Positions 60,411-64,000 of a stretch of 64,000 bases of DNA are shown one piece after another (positions within the stretch are counted from its first letter, which is position 1; each line of letters begins with the position of its first letter). Below the pieces are notes generated by a model, which worked only from the letters and a program-made list of their open reading frames with translations, was not told the DNA's origin and did not search any database. The translations under genes were made by a program, and so were the position numbers. This DNA comes from Tragulus kanchil (taxonomy: Eukaryota > Chordata > Mammalia > Artiodactyla > Tragulidae): the NCBI GenBank assembly GCA_022376925.1, contig JAIOJX010000032.1:206022939-206086938 (forward strand). Reading direction: 5' to 3'.

Positions 60411-62467
60411 GGTAACATTTAAGATCTACTTTCTCAACTTTCAAGTACATTTGATCATTTATATTTAATTATTGATATGATTTCATCATCTTGCTAGTTA
60501 TTCTATCTGTCCTGTATCTTATTTGTTCCTTTCCATTTTGTCCAGGTTTTTTGTGCAGAGCACCGGCTCTGGGCGCATGCGCTCCAGAGCTCTGGCTCGG
60601 TAATTGGACACATCGGTCCAGCCACTCCGCGGCATGTGGGATCTTCCCAGGCCAGGGATCGAACCAGCGTCCCTTGCACTGCAAGGCGGTGTCCTTACGC
60701 ACTGGACCACCGGGGAAGCCCTCTCCTTTCATTTCTGATATTGGCAATTTGTGCCTTCATTCTCTTTTACTTGATCAATCAAGATAGAAAGTTATCTTTT
60801 CAAAGAATGAGTTTTGAGGATTCACTGATTCTGCTCTTATCTTTTGATGGGTTGACCCTTTTATCATTTGTGAAATGCTATTCTTTTGTAAAAATCTTTA
60901 GATAGTTGTTTCATTACTTACATAATCAATTATTTATTCTGTAGCTCAAACTATTAGTTTTTTCATAAGAAAAAGTACCTTGAAATTGTAATATTCTTCT
61001 ACTATTAATGCGATTGTGTCAGACATATCAAACCTGCATGTGATGATGAAACACAGGAGGTTTTGCATTAAGTGAAAATTAATTAAAAACCTGTGAAATC
61101 AAAAAAAAAAAAAAGAAGAAATGCTATTCTTGCTCCCTAGTAATAGCTGTAGTTCTGAGTTCTACTTTGATACTGATATAGTCACTCCAGCTTACTTTTG
61201 ATTAATGTTTTCACAAAATATCTTTTTCTATCCTTTCATTTTTAGTGTATCCACGTCTTTAAGTTTGTATACATCATATAGTTGAGAGTCTTTTCATCCA
61301 GTATGATAATTCCTGTCTTTTAATGGATGTGTTTAGACTACTTATATTTCCCATCGTTATAGAGATATTATTGACATGTATGTAAATTTAAGGTATATAA
61401 TGTGATAGATATATCTATATATTGCAAAATATTACCACAGTAAGGCTAGTCAACACCTCTATCTCCTAATATAACTGCAATTGTGTGTGTGTGTGTGTGT
61501 TGTGTGTGTGTGTGTGTGTGTGTGTTGGTAACATTTAAGATCTACTTTCTCAACTTTCAAGTACATTTGATCATTTATATTTAATTATTGATATGATTTC
61601 ATCATCTTGCTAGTTATTCTATCTGTCCTGTATCTTATTTGTTCCTTTTTTCCAGCCTCCTTTTGGATCAACAAGGTATTTTTTAGTATTCCATTTATAT
61701 TTCTACTACTGATTTATTAGCTATGCTTTGAAAATCCTTAAATATTTTTTGCATGTTTCTTGGAGACAAATTATCTTGGTTTTTGTCTAGAAAATGTCTT
61801 TATGTTACCTTTATTATAAAAATTAAAGAATATTTTTGCAGGATAGAGAATTCTAGGTTGACAGGTTTTTTATTTTTCCCCCTTTCAGTATTTTGAAGAT
61901 TTCATTCCATTATCACTGATTCATATATTTTCTGTTGAAAAGTCTAGTTTCATTCCTTGTTCCTCTATATGTCTTCTTTTTTTCTCTGTCTGGTCTTAAG
62001 ATTTTTCTCTTTATTATTCTTTATCACTCAGCAATTTATGATATGTCTTGGGACAGTTCTCTTCATGTTTGGGTTCCAATAACCTTCATTGTATCATATT
62101 TGGAAAAATTTTGGCCACTTGTTTCTTTAAATACTTTTTCTGGCTTTCATTCTTTTCTCCAAAACCCTAATTACACATATGTTAGACTGCTGAATATTGT
62201 TCCACTGAGGTTATATAATTTTGCTTCAAAATTTTTCTTTTCCTGCTTCATGTTAGATAAGTTTTTTTCCTATAGTTTCTACTGGTTTTTCAAGTTGGGC
62301 AGAATTATTCAATTAGTACATTTTTTTCAGGCCCCCCTAATTAATCCATTTTTAAGCGAGTGAAATTTATCTGATTTTATCTATATCATATGGATTTTAA
62401 CATGAGGCATAATCCAGAATGCTTACTATTTTTCCTGTGGTTTATAACAAGATGACTTGGTTTCCAG

Positions 62468-62529
62468 AGAAGGAAACGGTCTGAAGATTACTCAACCATA
62501 GGAGAGGAAGAAGAGAAGCGGAGCTTATG
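62468..62529 (+). CDS. Candidate internal coding exon (unidentified gene)
   Basis: An acceptor-like stretch (gacttggtttccag, ending 62467) precedes 62 nt that are open in one frame and encode RRKRSEDYSTIGEEEEK followed by RSL. A gtatgt donor follows at 62530. The charged peptide, with a basic patch then an acidic run, looks like real coding sequence set in AT-rich DNA. Against it, the pyrimidine tract is weak (interrupted by aacaagatgac) and only one exon is visible. The gene, if any, is not recognised. Confidence 0.3.
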
Positions 62530-63052
62530 GTATGTACTATCAATTATTCCATTTTTACTATCAAGTCTTACATTATTAAAAAGAAAAATCTCACTACTTT
62601 GTAACTTCTCCATCTTTTCTGTTTTCAATCAGAAAGAAAACAGAACATTTAAACTCCAAAGCAACTTCTAAAATGTTGAACGGGATACTTCAGAGTTTAT
62701 CTCACCAAGAATTACTTTTTTCTTTTGCTTTAAGGTTGGTAATTTGGTAAAATGAGCACTCTAAATTCTGGCAGGTAATCAAATTAATTAATACTTCATA
62801 TTCACCATGATAAACACCTAAAAAGAGAAGCTCATCAGTAATTATGCTTGAGAATCTGTAGAAGATATTAAAATTCTAAAAATGTGAAAAGGGCTGATCT
62901 TAGTGTAATTTAGTGAAAAAATACTTACATTTTCTAAGCAGCGTTAATTGGCTGTATTACCTAGCTTTTCACAAGAGGGCAGCAAGAAGCTTTCTAATGT
63001 AGTGAAAATCCTATTTGAAAGGTACAATGGAATTTCAACCTATTGCATAATA
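62530..63052. other. AT-rich unique sequence
   Basis: Intron-like AT-rich DNA downstream of the candidate exon. Nothing else is recognised. Confidence 0.35.
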
Positions 63053-63097
63053 GCTATATATATACACATATATATATATAAATATATATATATATAA
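63053..63097. repeat. (AT)n-rich microsatellite
   Basis: An imperfect TA repeat, tatatatatacacatatatat and onward to tatatata. Confidence 0.9.
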
Positions 63098-63925
63098 TTT
63101 CAAGCTATTATATTTTATAGATTCGGGCAATCTATAAAAATTTTAAGAACACAAAGCAGCTTTCTGGAGGTTCTATAACCTTGTCACCTATCTTTACAAG
63201 AACTTACTAAGCTATCAAAGCAAATAACCTGTAACATAAAAACTTGATTCTCTCCTATAAAGACTATTATTTTGATAATATAGAAGATATTCTAAGAATG
63301 CTTATAGTAGGTCAAAATAAGCAACCATTAAGACAAAATATGGCAAGGGCCACCGACAGGAAAAGATTAAGTATTAATACTGCAGGAGCCCAAAGATGGA
63401 AACAGTAGTAGTAAAGACTAAAAATTCACAGTATTAAGCCTGAGCTGGGCTTCAAGTGTGAATGAGACATGGACAAGTGGAAGGGAGGGGCCAAGGCATT
63501 CCAGACAGCAGTCACGAAAAGGACCAAGTCACACAGTGCTTTGGAAAAGAGAAATAAGGTACAATCTTCGTAAATACTCACAGCTGCAGAGTCAGAGAAG
63601 AGCATACAGCTTGGAAGTACGGGTTCCCAGAAGTCACAGAAGTGTGAAGAGAGTAATAAGGCTAGAAAAGGCTATTGGATAAATGTAACATCTGATATTT
63701 AATTAAAAAGAAAAACTCTCCAGGATAGGAGGGGGCACATGATTTGGTATCTGAAAATCCTGAGGTTTTTGGCTGATTTTCAAGTTCATTTTGAGCTAAC
63801 TCTGGGAGATGCAAGCACTAACCAAGGAACAAAAATCTTAGTTTCTATTATTAGATGCAGATTCCAAATCAAAGCAAACAATACTGGATTGCTCAGGGAT
63901 CAGTTCACAATTAAGAGTGCCGTAT
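63098..63925. other. Unique sequence with possible old repeat
   Basis: The ggccaaggcattccagac phrase near 63490 resembles a phrase common in old interspersed repeats, but I cannot name the family. The 74-codon frame at 63458-63682 has no support as a gene. Confidence 0.3.
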
Positions 63926-63929
63926 GCGG

Positions 63930-64000
63930 GGCTTCCTTGGTGGTCCAGTGGGTAAGGACACCGCCTTGCAGTGCAAGGGCCGCCGGTTCGATCCCTGGCC
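63930..64000 (+). mobile_element. Young tRNA-SINE head, cut by the window end
   Basis: ggggcttccttggtggtcc, ccttgcagtgcaagggcc, then B box ggttcgatccctggcc at the last base. It belongs to the same young subfamily as 31315-31650. Confidence 0.9.

Larger units (their letters stand above)
59438..61655. repeat. Tandem duplication D22 (unit 1,117 bp)
   Basis: Copy 1 is 59438-60554 and copy 2 is 60555 to about 61655. The end of copy 1 is corrupted (cctttccattttgtccaggt where copy 2 reads cctttttt then ccagcc). The (GT)n tract differs in length, and a 3-nt gaa insertion follows the poly-A tail in copy 2. Confidence 0.95.
56450..62340 (-). mobile_element. Old L1 (ORF2 region), antisense, broken by insertions
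   Basis: Successive blocks read as inverted L1 ORF2: atttctcaagaatatctgg and ttattcctaagaatttcatg; then gcgctggtctcataatatta; then atattggcaatttgtgcctt; then gtcactccagcttacttttg. At the left-to-right end comes the inverted upstream part, gatagagaattctaggttga and tatgtcttgggacagttctc. The element is many times frameshifted. The 142-codon plus-strand frame at 61935-62363 lies antisense within it and is not a gene. SINEs, one retrocopy and duplications D21 and D22 interrupt it. Confidence 0.75.

Noticed and set aside
61935..62363. 142-codon plus-strand open frame, F/S/L rich
   Set aside because: It lies antisense within a decayed L1. The composition reflects T-rich inverted L1 sequence.

Overview
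This window is mammalian nuclear DNA from a ruminant. The evidence is the interspersed repeats: Bov-tA/Bov-A type SINEs (46715-46882, 48594-48812, 55835-56042), many tRNA-Glu-like CHR-type SINEs whose heads keep pol III A-box and B-box sequences, ruminant-type L1 3' ends, MIR and L2 relics, and a decayed mariner. A long-bodied, young-looking tRNA-SINE subfamily (for example 31315-31650 and 59270-59604) suggests a lineage other than the usual cattle/sheep references, possibly a basal ruminant. That last point is inference.

The dominant feature is not a gene. The window holds 22 direct, head-to-tail duplications of about 1.03-1.17 kb each, from 2312 to about 61655. About 24.5 kb of the 64 kb is redundant, leaving roughly 39.5 kb of unique sequence. 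The copies are nearly identical in their middles. In many pairs the 3' end of the first copy and the 5' start of the second copy are degraded, mostly by small deletions and shortened homopolymers. That is what two overlapping, poorly polished contig or read ends look like when joined end to end without merging the overlap. I read the pattern as an assembly artefact, not as a biological amplification. Where successive duplications are close, the shared piece is present three times.

Layout: 1-2311 is unique sequence with MIR and SINE relics. 2312-8924 holds three duplications. 8925-11560 is mostly repeat-poor and includes a TAATTA-rich possible regulatory element near 10.4-10.75 kb. 11561-21399 holds four duplications and a candidate minus-strand terminal exon at 17165-17220. 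22406-37546 is an almost unbroken chain of seven duplications, with a composite SINE dimer and a second possible regulatory element at about 35.6 kb. 38609-52447 holds six more, with L1 3' ends and Bov-tA SINEs. 52263-53597 is a mariner with nested insertions. 56450-62340 is an old antisense L1 with SINEs and a short polyadenylated retrocopy inserted. The last 1.6 kb is AT-rich with one candidate plus-strand exon.

No complete protein-coding gene can be supported. Long ORFs are chance frames or lie in SINE or L1 sequence, and many appear twice only because of the duplications. Three exon-like segments are listed at low confidence. I found no CRISPR, operon or other prokaryotic feature, and no ERV LTR or internal region that I could recognise.
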